Shown here piece after piece: positions 37,201 to 43,995 of a stretch of DNA of 50,674 nt. A program made the position numbers and the translations under genes. The notes beneath the pieces are model-generated. The model was not told the origin of the DNA and did no database searches. It saw only the letters and a program-made list of their open reading frames with translations. Position 1 is the stretch's first letter. Every line of letters starts with the position of its first letter. Where the stretch lies: contig AUXH01000036.1 in assembly GCA_000482145.1 (NCBI GenBank), positions 10,001 through 60,674 of the forward strand, read 5' to 3'. Source of the stretch: Strigomonas culicis (lineage: Eukaryota > Euglenozoa > Kinetoplastea > Trypanosomatida > Trypanosomatidae).

Positions 37201-39747
37201 CTCACGTCGTGCTTCGCGGACCGGCAGACGGCGGCGGCCCCGGCGAGCGCCTTCGAGCGGCGCAAGCGCAAAATGATGCTGCTCGAGTCCGCTCGGCAGC
37301 TGCTGTGCGATGCGCTGGGCAGCATGACCGGCGAGTACGACGTCGGCGCGCACCCCGCGTCCTCCATCACCAGCAAGCTCCTGCTCGCGCGCACGCACCT
37401 CGCGTGCCTCGCCATCGCCGGGCCCCCCACGCCCGAGGCGAAGCGGGTGGATGGGCGCGACCCGCTGGACGGCGCGCTCGCGTGGCTCGGCGACGACGAC
37501 ACCGCGGAGGTCGTGGCGCTGTTGCAGGAGGCAGTCGAGGAGAACGTCACGACCGGCACGCACCACTTCGGCGAGATGCGCACCGCGCTGCTCGAGCAGG
37601 CACTGCTGCACCACCAGCGCGAGCGGCAGTACGACTACAGGACGAGGGCCGCGCGCGTGGCGGAGGCGCCATCCGTGACGCTCACCGGTGAGGCACAGGC
37701 GCCCTGCGACGTCGCGAGCCGCCATGCGGCGGTCGCATGCGTCGTGCTCGCCCACCTGCTCGACGACATGGCGAAGCACGTCTTCCAAGAGACCGCGGTG
37801 TACATGGACTACAACACCGACGAGAGCATGAGCACGGACTGGGCGGTGCTGGCGGCTCGGCTGCCGCCCGCCGTCCTCACAGCCGTGCGCCGCCACACCG
37901 CGGTGGTCACGCCCGGCGCGGCCGCCTCCGTTGCGCTCACCGGCGACAGCGTCCCGGCGAAGGCGAAGAAGGCGGGGCGCGGCGACCGGCGGGCCTCCGC
38001 GGACGGGCCGCGGCACGCCGCCGGCGGCGACGGCGCGCCGTCGCAACCGCAGCCGGTGCGTCTCTTCGAGATGGTCCGCGCCTTCGCGTCGCTGCAGTGC
38101 GCGAATGACCTCTACCAGCTCGCGCCCACCGCGGCGGCGATGGAGCAGGAGGCGGCGCTGCGCCTCGCGAAGGGCTTTCTGCAGGAGCGCTCCTGTAAGC
38201 CCGGCTGCACGTACCTGTGCTACCCGGCCGACATGCGGCGCGTGTGCGCGCGGCAGATGAATCCGCAGCGCACCGCGCCCGCCGCGGGCGGCGTCGCCGG
38301 CCGGCGCGCGGGCGGCATCGCGGCCGGCGCGCAGCAGCTTGCGCAGGACAACGTGGAGCTGTGGGAGGCGCTCGTGCCGCCCGTGCTGCTGACGCAGCTG
38401 CCGAAGGACCTGTACTGCGCGGATCCGGCCGAGACCCTCGCGGCGCCCTGCATCAACAGCGTTGTCGCCGCCTCCTTCCACAGCGCCCTGTTCGACCTGT
38501 GCACGGCACCGGGGGACGAGGACAGCAAGTGGGGTCCCAGCGGCGTGTCGGACCCCACGGTGACGCTCCTCCTCGCGCTGTCGCCCTACGCGGACAGCGA
38601 GATCTGCGGCCCGCCGCCCATCAGCGCGGCGGCTGACCGCAAGCGACTCCTGCGCACGTCGGATCGGACGGACCGCTCCGCCAGCATCGCGGGGCCGGCG
38701 CCGCCGTCGCTGCCGCCGAGCGTCGACGCGGCGCTCGCGGATCGCGTGAACGAGCTGCACCAGCGCGCGGCCGCGGCCAGCCAGGCGACCACGTGGCGCA
38801 CCTGCCTCCTCCAGCTGCCGCAGGCCGCCGTCCGCGCCCTCCACGCGGAAGCGGAGGTCGTGCTGGGCCTCCTGCGCGAGAAGAACGACCCCACCCGCAC
38901 CGTGCCGCAGCCGCAGGACATCACCATCGACACCGGCAGGGCGTCGCGGTCCGGCTCGCGGCGCTCCAGCTTAATCGGCCTCGCGGCCCCGTCGGAGTAC
39001 CTCAACAGCGGCGGCATCGCCGCCCCGCCCGCGCAGCAGCACCTGTCGCTGGCACTGTCCGAGGCGACGCAGGCGCTGTTCCTGCGGACGCAGGCGGCGG
39101 GCGCCCCGATCGGTACGACCGGCCTTGCCGGCGCGGGCGGCGCCCCGAGCACGGCCATGCCCGCGCGCAAGCGCAGCAACAGCATCATGCGCGGCGGGGC
39201 CGCCGCGCTCGACGGCGTCACCAGCCTGGCGCTGGCCGCCGGCGAGCTCCACGCGACGCACTGCGACCTCGAGCTGGAGCGCCAGGCGGCGGCACAGCTC
39301 GCCGAGCGCCAGGCGGCCGACCGCCGCGACGAGGCGCTGGACGAGGCCAAGTCGGAGCTGGTCGTGCACCTGCTGCAGGAGATTGTGCAGTGCACCTTCA
39401 CGAGTGAGGAGCGCACCCTGCGCGCCCTCGCGGATGAGAACTGGATGAACCACTACGTCGACCGCATCATCCCCCACTGCGCCATGTCCAAACGCATCGT
39501 CACGTTCCTGAGGGACTGGCTCTCTGGCAACGGCGGCGAGGAGGTGCGAGAGGGAGAGGCCGGGGAGGAGGGCAGCGCCTCGACGACGACGGCGACGGCA
39601 GCGGCCGGCAGCCACAGCAACAGCGTGGACATCAAGAGCGGTGGAAGCGCCTCCGTGTTCATGGAGAGTGGACTGCATGAATGGATGAGTCGTATGGTGT
39701 TGTTCATCGAGGAACAGGAAAGCGAAAGAGTGCTGAGAAGCCGGTAA
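25240..39747 (+). CDS. Giant helical-repeat protein (4835 aa), candidate CFAP54-like central-apparatus protein
   Basis: An uninterrupted 14.5-kb frame. The first 240 residues are low complexity (Gln, Gly, Ser, Pro). After that, blocks of amphipathic helices with a TPR-like look alternate with disordered spacers rich in Ala, Gly, Ser and Lys. Examples of helical blocks: LTYVRQCVRLAERSIGKGMY near residue 250, and a segment around residues 3140-3350 with YLLGQCLLEMGYMYICHNNK followed by AEKYWLSALDALLST. A polyasparagine/acidic/lysine spacer (32463-32640 nt) interrupts the middle. There is no catalytic motif, membrane span or signal peptide. Very large alpha-helical proteins of this style build the ciliary central apparatus (CFAP54, CFAP46), and the AEKYW..ALD.L element recalls CFAP54. 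That assignment is a guess from architecture; it is longer than animal CFAP54, largely through the spacers. The gene itself is certain. Confidence 0.85.
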   Translation: MSSTEMRLQEAKKCLETSMDTFLRVNNNTTNGSSKAGIVRAQQEVQEQLNNLRYAALVVYEASHHDPVVGVEGDDSRRPPQSEPQQQQQQQGGDGAAAGHTTRAKMSGGKGRLATLASTSAAMVTPPSVRPSQQQQLQEGALAPCRMKKTHATRTASKEEKERQVASAPLSSSTGAKRAPTKPTARPFLKSLQSIQAEEGGGSHGLCAQRTPPLPSIPTGDDAAAHPPKSGGGGAGPAAMAATRTSLSRLSVALTYVRQCVRLAERSIGKGMYREAASLFLQSAHIDEDVALLRYIADQLIAHDYYSAHQNGMHRPSTQSGVSSKEDEMWEKLRKKPVLGAAKEDDDERKAGDLDDADEELPYALRAYCLLQSYDSLCDVCAFYQLADTDPFSDQQLQPSGSDGPGNTNDTLCSLMEGLVHRVCHVLAVPCVHAGSVYTIHVPIADSARLPAAATDTAAGGANAAAAAPPQPDAGPRLEEKKEVIGISVYELMAVRERRFVENTALLPQDKVKKYRVANVITKALFSTLVYVYQMVQLFLRRRLQELEAVAREIQPRPGAAPSGSAESLQSYHDVLAFTCCDQVVQLLSALLSICEGAYDRTFLELATTDYLPFRIQLQESLASTLQHFGHAAQAARVATRAFIKTRELMDVEYLDVVLPDAAAQDTLECGAQQALLLHASYSWLHATFAGAPGPDDDAEEATDDGEPPHSRSASNAATGNNFLFLADDAVVTEMRAEPFLAQAPESGTALLDAAWELLAKRGKLPREASHSNESHRLSRLRQRFPTLILSLLSRLLSVTPPEDGGAPHGTGNGGSANAAAEGPPSPSRATAKRVAPSSRRSSFHPPSTLEGGGGVSAVRRRLKQLQDSALAALGLLFETASVQLVERGQAGDAPASSALSFFQGITALFPFPPSVVTDTMEAYARHQEAREKNRQKAARTRQQEVEAAREAQLREEEALAKKNKKKRGGRSPGESISGGGKAKTGTGNAMTSRKQSLSPGGRKGSVGATKDARQDFVLQKDAELRAAIVFEKLFPHLFAPQQAAASAAKKHDRTAAAVVVEDEVEGELLLLLRLYYLFFHTKNSNAYIRLGALLKHLVGQHSRAAALTVGKAATGRRNNAEDRRMEVFVEIALDAIDLLQKLKYAICITTGYELYEVLQHPSFKPLEEMVAREDAAPPLSRLLIAAADRFDILEILFLRSAEKGEEGEEGGTDVPTRDGAAAETAARTRDGGEHDGAPRESVSYAPRDDHRTVLYWITRLQERQAEVRDAQFYTTHLMETAAAAAAAGSSGATPQSRLLAIADEKPFPLCSIYLPVAQRLSALAVRCGMCATTVGPHAPLHAATATLQYGVASMVEGILLDISVFLQEESTQCIQWRRAEQQVRDQLGISNSFMTLYNLSQRAPGKVTFGDGTGPKPLTLLDFLTPLFAEHSAAAGALTTTTTTTTHDDIDWSDDALDEKEESNYVKITLGASEAQLRSGLANPLALARTALHLASTMTDQLGSLQELVLAPSGGPAADPTAAKSQSALGASTAQKAKTFAKRRKCSREKQLLLRLDRSRLTLALVRAAMEKVTARQDALYAIHQPRPAATVAGERRPRLVEGGAEGIHLRRRRAAKAQLWRSLCDVRTDLTRAYIELRWYVALLRAQTQAYQQREENIQVLLYRQLRTDVFGSTTAKETRILDTLLAEEPDIPSNVAEEEARLRQWAFQNPYLKAMVLLFLATVGVTTKGGGDGAEGSGTSPLQKPRKEQKELMDAAMRVLSEVKWDGSTSLSFSPAGRARAAAEPPAAATTAKAADSKEREKSSCYSLVLMWAYAASCSSRLRLLSHATAARGMLYQTFILSPDGSGTPPPETSQHPYRLQLNEAAVQHSSETVLLMFAQSLVELSEAEVGRAAKKGSDTTPGAPAVATLQKAALHSAYRALLALRVVSDVYQSQQQQQQHHGGGALNSGPRTLQLLLRCGQQLLEALKASVLLDGNYSPFALEPLVSLCYVMIHLRDANAGALWHDATVQLLAVQVLEALRRAIYQVPSAAVMPSSHVVMLKQLLAKTFVHAWNQTYANPSQRLQRYQKEVLQRNLQCHRVFANDAAASNKWGAEDAGAGGNDKNGKPTNMSIALDGATKEAGEDRPAVKEAQYPGKEYIPTSAADLSLSDSMPIEYVELLERMLFSHPELYSCIMPPPAPPSSPAGNAPKNAPPKTDSGAASGAKGASPPTSAGLLLLDALGLGASASAVLAFLQEPRYLTHVPPLFAQAGLLMATVEQQKGEFSAAAVAGGAGAAPAAAAAAAVNGSARTSSGGSPGVAFSITTAFEDLMRNNKKSPYLAKVAVCMMLYLLCAGSVSSGSSPGAAAAGGSSGGTNYYAAAKRLAHLAAEIIAATSAEIKAYLAERMVVLRAWLVNSGYTLALNNNNNNNNNKNNTEEQGEEDEEGEEEGSAGATSPNENKKEKAAATKKKQDVKKKKGGKAQRQSHGDGANGNGDQRKDSKAHGAAGAPQRNWTDVEQQMLKQLTRSFSYARRRVAFRHLLRRHTQFNFLFQAQLHLLSAAATRLENTDSRRKDEDQVEQKLWALALNDVTDVHAVLTAASSSTAAAAGTAAAVSSYGRAHPLSGKGRKATSLQVAPSDTLASATELAVQVVKECKRAATLFNYCLYPSRAAAAVQTAVNDLRAHVLRRERLPNPLLLYDTPLALQAVPATAGEDSQTAGFDGGNSVMDGLDTAIDTTPLVRESTREVLAAVSPTLCQLAVELLCAIALSVHGYCDHRRDTEVLQPASVKTGTYITSRPSQLTAFAGMVPSLVAFVSPAGQYEERRHALLQRTEHWRQQRRNMRYLIQCEEGEQEARDAIIMEHQTVLYNKVHDASEHLDFLAPTLARMRADMLEWHQEQNEADTRHLRQTNGTKTKKRPQFEGEALPTVEHQQQQQQQGPTLMLMGSGQNTEMTYFPYQRMNGGAPGRLDNAGDEDTKGPDAEEGGKHFQSRLRELRLGKDLPEELLIEDTLIFLLRCLQFTHPTEMQALCIAANEVTRGRYALQLLPLALWAHHLTGSNRSVAAIALRTEVQLALQSSPVGESLMSAARHAWRRYTLTDGYQRAVRRQHTSLLHKTTLGYSRAVAALQAGDKQKPSTATTGELDRSGGVRQSLKGVVALYQSAEAHLRERREFYLLGQCLLEMGYMYICHNNKSEAEKYWLSALDALLSTPKCFHRWCLGDLPLRCAPTTEVKLVESVAGAVVVESEVDMRAIPFPRLLLSLLVLGYLGRYCYVEQQSRATDAAVFAGHLLEEYLVHAQAVSFSLPSRMCDYADVVVADLNNVLLPQRASQSEVRAWLPDTAESLLFLSTQLSDMELDANHAVVLATVSEYIAYHYLQRVQPTVEARLARARAAALAGNTRAAMHILRGACRGLGLPSPARHLLGGEDLTRTHRRSLVPFTAVDAATGGKATTTGADPRPKAADSSEDISNENVELFYDNMRPPTDPANAAATKAFLLHSLANLKSEYLQPQALAALGGGAILPASLLSAVVAQTYGFVLASRVVLTVADLLVQTLCAELTYLWPSDLAATSEKGRVGSAGSVRGAAVDSKRPASAHRGAAQAGWVGAAATSEAHVAAEYILALFGVMVASAEHATPGKAARGATSTGSNVKGKRASSLPRAAPTSNVTEINAANYGDGSLRPEEQLVIALQRAEAVAAFRHQAGLLRAQLWSERGAADAVLQQLGAHLTEYNYYVNTCGESVAGDAAATSATPSPLYGRGFGTILLPHWPSFLVTLRHSHWVRVLRLMALQYLRQGRYGALPALWQQAANLCEVHGDAYSRRPFLLHAFTALLLQGDVAQAVLTARQLQAVVATAGALPPQVDPLLAWSQAAATWLAERDRRFPPPPAAAGERPSRVAAARRKADEEADVTEAAQQRYATFVGTMEALGAQAARAGISTPALCRARRLRAALPLPERRTLAQLRQAALQPQAAVASITANTRYALPIHQLVNQMAESLLTSCFADRQTAAAPASAFERRKRKMMLLESARQLLCDALGSMTGEYDVGAHPASSITSKLLLARTHLACLAIAGPPTPEAKRVDGRDPLDGALAWLGDDDTAEVVALLQEAVEENVTTGTHHFGEMRTALLEQALLHHQRERQYDYRTRAARVAEAPSVTLTGEAQAPCDVASRHAAVACVVLAHLLDDMAKHVFQETAVYMDYNTDESMSTDWAVLAARLPPAVLTAVRRHTAVVTPGAAASVALTGDSVPAKAKKAGRGDRRASADGPRHAAGGDGAPSQPQPVRLFEMVRAFASLQCANDLYQLAPTAAAMEQEAALRLAKGFLQERSCKPGCTYLCYPADMRRVCARQMNPQRTAPAAGGVAGRRAGGIAAGAQQLAQDNVELWEALVPPVLLTQLPKDLYCADPAETLAAPCINSVVAASFHSALFDLCTAPGDEDSKWGPSGVSDPTVTLLLALSPYADSEICGPPPISAAADRKRLLRTSDRTDRSASIAGPAPPSLPPSVDAALADRVNELHQRAAAASQATTWRTCLLQLPQAAVRALHAEAEVVLGLLREKNDPTRTVPQPQDITIDTGRASRSGSRRSSLIGLAAPSEYLNSGGIAAPPAQQHLSLALSEATQALFLRTQAAGAPIGTTGLAGAGGAPSTAMPARKRSNSIMRGGAAALDGVTSLALAAGELHATHCDLELERQAAAQLAERQAADRRDEALDEAKSELVVHLLQEIVQCTFTSEERTLRALADENWMNHYVDRIIPHCAMSKRIVTFLRDWLSGNGGEEVREGEAGEEGSASTTTATAAAGSHSNSVDIKSGGSASVFMESGLHEWMSRMVLFIEEQESERVLRSR
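32463..32640 (+). repeat. Asn/acidic/Lys low-complexity tract inside the giant gene
   Basis: AAC/AAT triplets encode a run of nine Asn followed by mixed Lys/Asn, then Glu/Gly and Lys-rich runs. Local A-richness contrasts with the GC-rich coding sequence on both sides. Confidence 0.85.
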
Positions 39748-40044
39748 AAATAGAAAATGCCCATTCAGAAACGATGATAAAGAGTGTGGTTTTGTATATT
39801 CTCATGTATTCATTTTTTTTTCTAGTTGTTTACTTTTTTTTTCAATGTATATTGGCGAATTGAATACAATGAACACATATGTACATATAAACATTTTGCT
39901 TTGATATGTATCATGAAGCATGTATAAATGTATAAGTATAATCGAATATACTTTTATCATGAATAATTATGTTAAGGGTTTTTTTGTGTATCCTTGCTAG
40001 TATCTCTCTTGTAGTTCAGCTTGTTTTTATCACCGTACTTTTTC

Positions 40045-40084
40045 CTCTCTTTTTTTTTTTGTCTCACTCTTTCTTTGTCATTAG
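40045..40084 (+). promoter_or_regulatory. Candidate distal spliced-leader acceptor for the ACBP gene
   Basis: A long pyrimidine tract with twelve T in a row and the sequence 'gtctcactctttctttgtcattag'; the AG is at 40083-40084. Use of this site gives a 5'UTR of about 330 nt. Confidence 0.55.
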
Positions 40085-40385
40085 GAAAAGGATATTGACC
40101 TTACTAGGTGTGTAGCTTTGCTTTATATATACGCCTATAGATAATCATACGAACACAGACGTATTGACTTCATTGGTATCCCTTTTAGAGTTGCTCGTTT
40201 TAGTGTTTCATTGTTTCAGAATCGTAGTGTTCACGTGCAACTACTTGTTGTTGTTGCTGTTGGTTACCTTCTTTCTTTCTTCTTATCGAACTAAATAGGA
40301 AAGAAACTAATTTATACCCATAGAAAGAAAAGAGAAAAAAAACGTGCTTCTCTCTTTCTTTAAACTTAACGTTATTAATACCACA

Positions 40386-40412
40386 CTTTTTTTTTGTTCT
40401 ATTTTCCTGAAG
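40386..40412 (+). promoter_or_regulatory. Candidate proximal acceptor abutting the ACBP start codon
   Basis: The T/C tract 'cttttttttttgttctattttcc' is followed by 'tgaag' and immediately by ATG 40413. If spliced here, only the spliced leader would precede the start codon. Confidence 0.45.
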
Positions 40413-43115
40413 ATGTCTAGCTCCTCTGTCGTCCACATCGATGGCAGTCATTGGTGCACCGGGGCCCACGTGATCTCCGCCTTCCGTGTGCTGCGGCCGC
40501 CGCCGAGCGGCAGCGCCACGCCCGGTGAGCCTGTCAACGCATGGGCGTACCTGGAGGACCTCGCGAAGGCCCTCCGCGACGCGCCGGCGCAGGGCAAGCA
40601 GCGGGAGGCGGTGGCCTCCTTCTACCGTAGCATACCCGTGCAAGTCAGCTTGCTGGAAGACCCCACAGCGGTGCCGGCGGACACGGAGATGGACGCGGCG
40701 GTGGACCAGTGGCAGCCGCTCTACCTGGCGCTGCAGCTGCAGCACACGAAGGCGCTCACCATCCTCATGCGCTTCCACTCTGGTGAGGCGGTCCTCGCGC
40801 TGGAGGACCTCATCTCCGAGGCGGTCTTCGAGGAGGACGAGGTGACGCCGGTGCACTCGCGGCTGCCGCTGCAGATGGAGCCCTTCGAGGCCATCGTCGA
40901 GGACGACGGCGGCAGCTCCCACCGCTGTAGCCCGTCGCCGGACCCCGCCTCGTCGCTGACCTCGCGGCGCGCCGCGACGCAGGACGTGATCGAGTGCCTC
41001 GTGCGCACGGACTGGGGCGGCGCCCTCGTGCTGCTGGGGCCCAGCCCGCTGCCGCCGCCGCCGCCGGCCGTGCCCAAGGCGCCGTCGCGGCCTGCCCAGC
41101 GCCGCGCGGACCCGTGCGAGGCGGAGATGAGCCACAGCCTCACCGGGCCGCACCGCTCCGCGCCGCCGGAGGAGGACGCGGAGGCGCTGCAGCGCCGCCA
41201 CAACCGCATCATGGAGATGGAGGAGGTCTTTTTTAGCGAGCGGGAAGACTTCTGCGCGACGCAGGTGCTGTACGCCCTGCGGCCCCTCATCACCAGTGCC
41301 CTGGCCGGCCTCCGCCAGGAGGAGGCGGCGGGGGGCGGTCAGGGCGTCACGACGGAGGCCTTCGCGCTCGCCTTCCTGCGGGACTACTGCAGCTGCTTCA
41401 TGGAGCTGTTCAACCGCCCCGCGCTGTTCGTCGACGCGTCGGCCGTCTTTGATCTCTGCGACGGCGACCTCGTGCTCTTCAACAAGCTCCTCGACGTCTT
41501 CCAGGGGTCGCTGACGCCCATCTTCAGAGGGAAGAAGATCGCGGCGGCGGAGGGGACGCGCAGTCTGCTTGGCAGCATCGCGCCATCGCCGGCGAACCCC
41601 AGTCTGCTCTCGACCCCCCGCGGCAGCGTGAGCCGCCACGGTCCGGCCCCCGGCGGCCCGGCGCGCCAGGTCCCCTTCTGGCTGAGCTGCGCGCCGCAGG
41701 AGGCGCAGCGGGCGGCGCTGTACGCCCTGTGGATCACGTACCGCGAGCAGGCGAGCGAAAAGCCGGGGTCGGCGCGCGGCCGGCGCGTGGTCGACATCCT
41801 CAACGAGTACCGCCTCACACTCGCCAGCATGAAGAAGTCGCGCGACGTGCGCGGCATCCCGCCGGCGTCCATCTGGTCGGGCCACCTCTTCATCCTCGCG
41901 AAGCTGACGTCGCGCGAGTGCACGGTGGAGGACTTCATGGACGTGGTCGGCGACGGCGCCTACCTCTCCGTGACGGCCTCCAACGGCATCCCCGGCGTGC
42001 TCATCGTGGCGCTGGCCGCCAGCATCGTGGCCACGGAGCTCATCGTCGCCGGCGAGTCGCACGCGCTGCGGCTGCTCTGCGGCAAGCTCGACACGCTTCT
42101 GGCGGACCTGCCGAGCCGCTCCAGCCCGCTGCGCACCTACCTCTCCGGCAACGTCGCCAGCCACGCGGAGCGCTTCGAGGAGCTGTGGCTCGGCGCCACG
42201 CCCTATTCGGAGCCGAAGAAGTTCAAGACGCGCGTCGAGCTGCTCTTCTTTGTCACGTGCGAGCTGGTCTTTCTTGCGGCGGAGCGCGCCTGGCCGGCGC
42301 TCGCCGGCCGCGACGGCGTGGCCGCGCCGCTCGAGGCCGCCCTGCTGGCGTGGCTCACCACGTGGAAAACGTTCCTTTACAACGTGCGGAACCGCTCCCA
42401 CTCCGTGCACCGCCGGCACGTGAGCCGCTCCGGCACGGCCACCCTTGCGCCCGTCTCGGGCATGAACAACGGCACGCTCAACCAGCAGGACGGCGCGCAG
42501 CGCACGCCGCTGCCGGCGCCGGTTCCGTCGCCGTCCATGTCGCCGGCGCAGCAGCCGCGTGACTCGCCTGGGCCGTCAGCCAACATTCCCGCCGCCACCT
42601 CCGCGGACTCGGACAACGAGATGCTGGAGCAGAACGACGCGCTCAAGCGCATCTGCGAGGCGATGCCGCTGCGGATGCAGCACGGCAAGGCGCCGCTGCC
42701 GGACCTGCGCCTCCGACTCTTCGCGGAGCCCGGCAGCAGCGGCAGCACCCACGTCGGCGTGAGCCCGCTGCTGCAGGAGAGTCTGTCGGACTCCACGCGC
42801 GGCGGCGTCAGCCCCGGTACCATCTCGCCCAGCAAGCTGCCGGCCTCGTCGCTCGAGCAGGACTTTGAGTACGCGCAGCAGTGCTTTGCGATGGAGGCCG
42901 AGGCGATGTCGAACGACATCAAGCTCAAGTTCTACGGACTATACAAGCAGTCCACTATCGGGGACGTGAACTGCCCCAAGCCGTGGCTCATGGACGCCGT
43001 CGGCAGAGCAAAGTGGGAGGCGTGGAATAAGCTGAAGGGGATGACGACGAAGGACGCCAAGCGCATGTACATCAACGAGTACAAGATTATGAAGCAGCTA
43101 GGGAACGCAAAATAA
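40413..43115 (+). CDS. Large protein with C-terminal acyl-CoA-binding (ACB) domain
   Basis: 900 residues from ATG 40413. The frame is open 23 codons further up to a GTG, but that part is AT-rich (FFKLNVINTTLFF) and precedes a candidate acceptor. The last 85 residues (about 815-900) form an acyl-CoA-binding domain: LKFYGLYKQSTIGDVN, then the KAKWEAW-type motif as RAKWEAWNKLKGMTTKDA and a closing YINEYKIM helix. ACB domains bind medium- to long-chain acyl-CoA through the Tyr and Lys of YGLYKQ. The remaining 800 residues are helical segments without a recognisable domain, with a Ser/Pro-rich linker (about 680-810) before the ACB domain. There is no signal peptide or membrane span. In most eukaryotes ACB sits at the N-terminus of large proteins; here it is C-terminal. 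Confidence 0.87.
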   Translation: MSSSSVVHIDGSHWCTGAHVISAFRVLRPPPSGSATPGEPVNAWAYLEDLAKALRDAPAQGKQREAVASFYRSIPVQVSLLEDPTAVPADTEMDAAVDQWQPLYLALQLQHTKALTILMRFHSGEAVLALEDLISEAVFEEDEVTPVHSRLPLQMEPFEAIVEDDGGSSHRCSPSPDPASSLTSRRAATQDVIECLVRTDWGGALVLLGPSPLPPPPPAVPKAPSRPAQRRADPCEAEMSHSLTGPHRSAPPEEDAEALQRRHNRIMEMEEVFFSEREDFCATQVLYALRPLITSALAGLRQEEAAGGGQGVTTEAFALAFLRDYCSCFMELFNRPALFVDASAVFDLCDGDLVLFNKLLDVFQGSLTPIFRGKKIAAAEGTRSLLGSIAPSPANPSLLSTPRGSVSRHGPAPGGPARQVPFWLSCAPQEAQRAALYALWITYREQASEKPGSARGRRVVDILNEYRLTLASMKKSRDVRGIPPASIWSGHLFILAKLTSRECTVEDFMDVVGDGAYLSVTASNGIPGVLIVALAASIVATELIVAGESHALRLLCGKLDTLLADLPSRSSPLRTYLSGNVASHAERFEELWLGATPYSEPKKFKTRVELLFFVTCELVFLAAERAWPALAGRDGVAAPLEAALLAWLTTWKTFLYNVRNRSHSVHRRHVSRSGTATLAPVSGMNNGTLNQQDGAQRTPLPAPVPSPSMSPAQQPRDSPGPSANIPAATSADSDNEMLEQNDALKRICEAMPLRMQHGKAPLPDLRLRLFAEPGSSGSTHVGVSPLLQESLSDSTRGGVSPGTISPSKLPASSLEQDFEYAQQCFAMEAEAMSNDIKLKFYGLYKQSTIGDVNCPKPWLMDAVGRAKWEAWNKLKGMTTKDAKRMYINEYKIMKQLGNAK

Positions 43116-43995
43116 ACGGGAGGAAAACGAACAAAAAAAAAACTATCTTTTCTTTGCAGGTCACACGCCTTTCATCTTTACATGACGTGACTACACACAT
43201 ATATACATATACATATATAACGTTTTGTCTGTTTGCTTTACTTTTCATTGGATACATCTTTTCTATCCTTCACTTCGAACAAAGCAGTTCAACGAAAAGA
43301 AAGAAAAAAGGGGTGAGTTATTTTTTTTAATAGGAAAGGACAATATGAATAGGTGCCTTAATGCTTTAATGATAGTTTTTGTTTGCCCCACTTGTTTTTC
43401 TTGCACTTAGAGAGAGATACTCATTCATTTTATTTTATTTTGTGTGTGTGTGCATTGTGTTGAGTTATTTCCGTAGTAAACATAGTCCATGTCAGCCCGC
43501 TCCGTATTCGTTTATACGGTTTTCTTCATCTGTTTGCGGGATTTTTCTTCTTCTTTTTTCGTTTCGTGATGGAGTACATTGTTATCACATTTTTTTATAT
43601 ATATGTTGAGTTTTGTTTTTATATGTATCTATTGTTTGTCCTGTTGATACGGTTGCTTTTGCATGTGCTTGCTCTAGCATTTCTGGTCGATGTATCTGCA
43701 TGCACTTTCCTTTACAAGAATGAAAAAGGGAAGAAGCATTGTCCATTCATCGTTTCTGTTGTATTGTTACAGATACGAGGGAGAAAAAAAAACCAAAACT
43801 ACCATTGTTATTCATCACGTTATTGTCATCCTCTTTATATAACACCGCTCTTCCTTCCAATGGCATGTCATCGCCTGTGGCACGGCGTAGGAATTGTGTC
43901 TTTGCCGCCTTCACATACTATCACATCTCTCCTTTCTTTTTTGTCTTACTCTTCTTCTCGTTCACAAGCTACTACAACGCGATCCTAGTGGGAGC
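43116..43995 (+). other. Long intergenic region (880 nt)
   Basis: The longest gene-free stretch here. It is T-rich, with a GT repeat near 43440-43452 and several pyrimidine tracts followed by AG. Open frames at 43225-43410, 43379-43609 and 43566-43988 are Phe/Leu/Tyr-rich with A/T-ending codons and are not convincing. A small ncRNA gene could be hidden, but I see no specific sign. Confidence 0.6.
43925..43968 (+). promoter_or_regulatory. Probable spliced-leader acceptor for the 43996 gene
   Basis: The tract 'atctctcctttcttttttgtcttactcttcttctcgttcac' runs into AG 43967-43968, 27 nt before ATG 43996. Confidence 0.7.

Larger units (their letters stand above)
39748..40412 (+). other. Intergenic region with two candidate acceptors
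   Basis: About 0.66 kb, AT-rich, no gene. A strong T/C tract (40045-40078) is followed by AG 40083-40084; a second tract at 40386-40407 is followed by AG 40411-40412 directly at the next start codon. Confidence 0.7.

Noticed and set aside
34537..38844. 1435-codon antisense frame
   Set aside because: Lies wholly inside the giant + strand gene; Arg/Leu/Val/Gly-rich with no motif, expected from stop-poor GC-rich DNA.
40344..40412. N-terminal extension of the ACBP gene, looking like a signal peptide
   Set aside because: No ATG, AT-rich, includes the pyrimidine tract that precedes the acceptor AG at 40411-40412.
43566..43988. 140-codon Phe/Tyr/Leu-rich frame before the 43996 gene
   Set aside because: Third positions are A/T-rich, unlike every neighbouring gene, and it overlaps the pyrimidine tract and acceptor of that gene.
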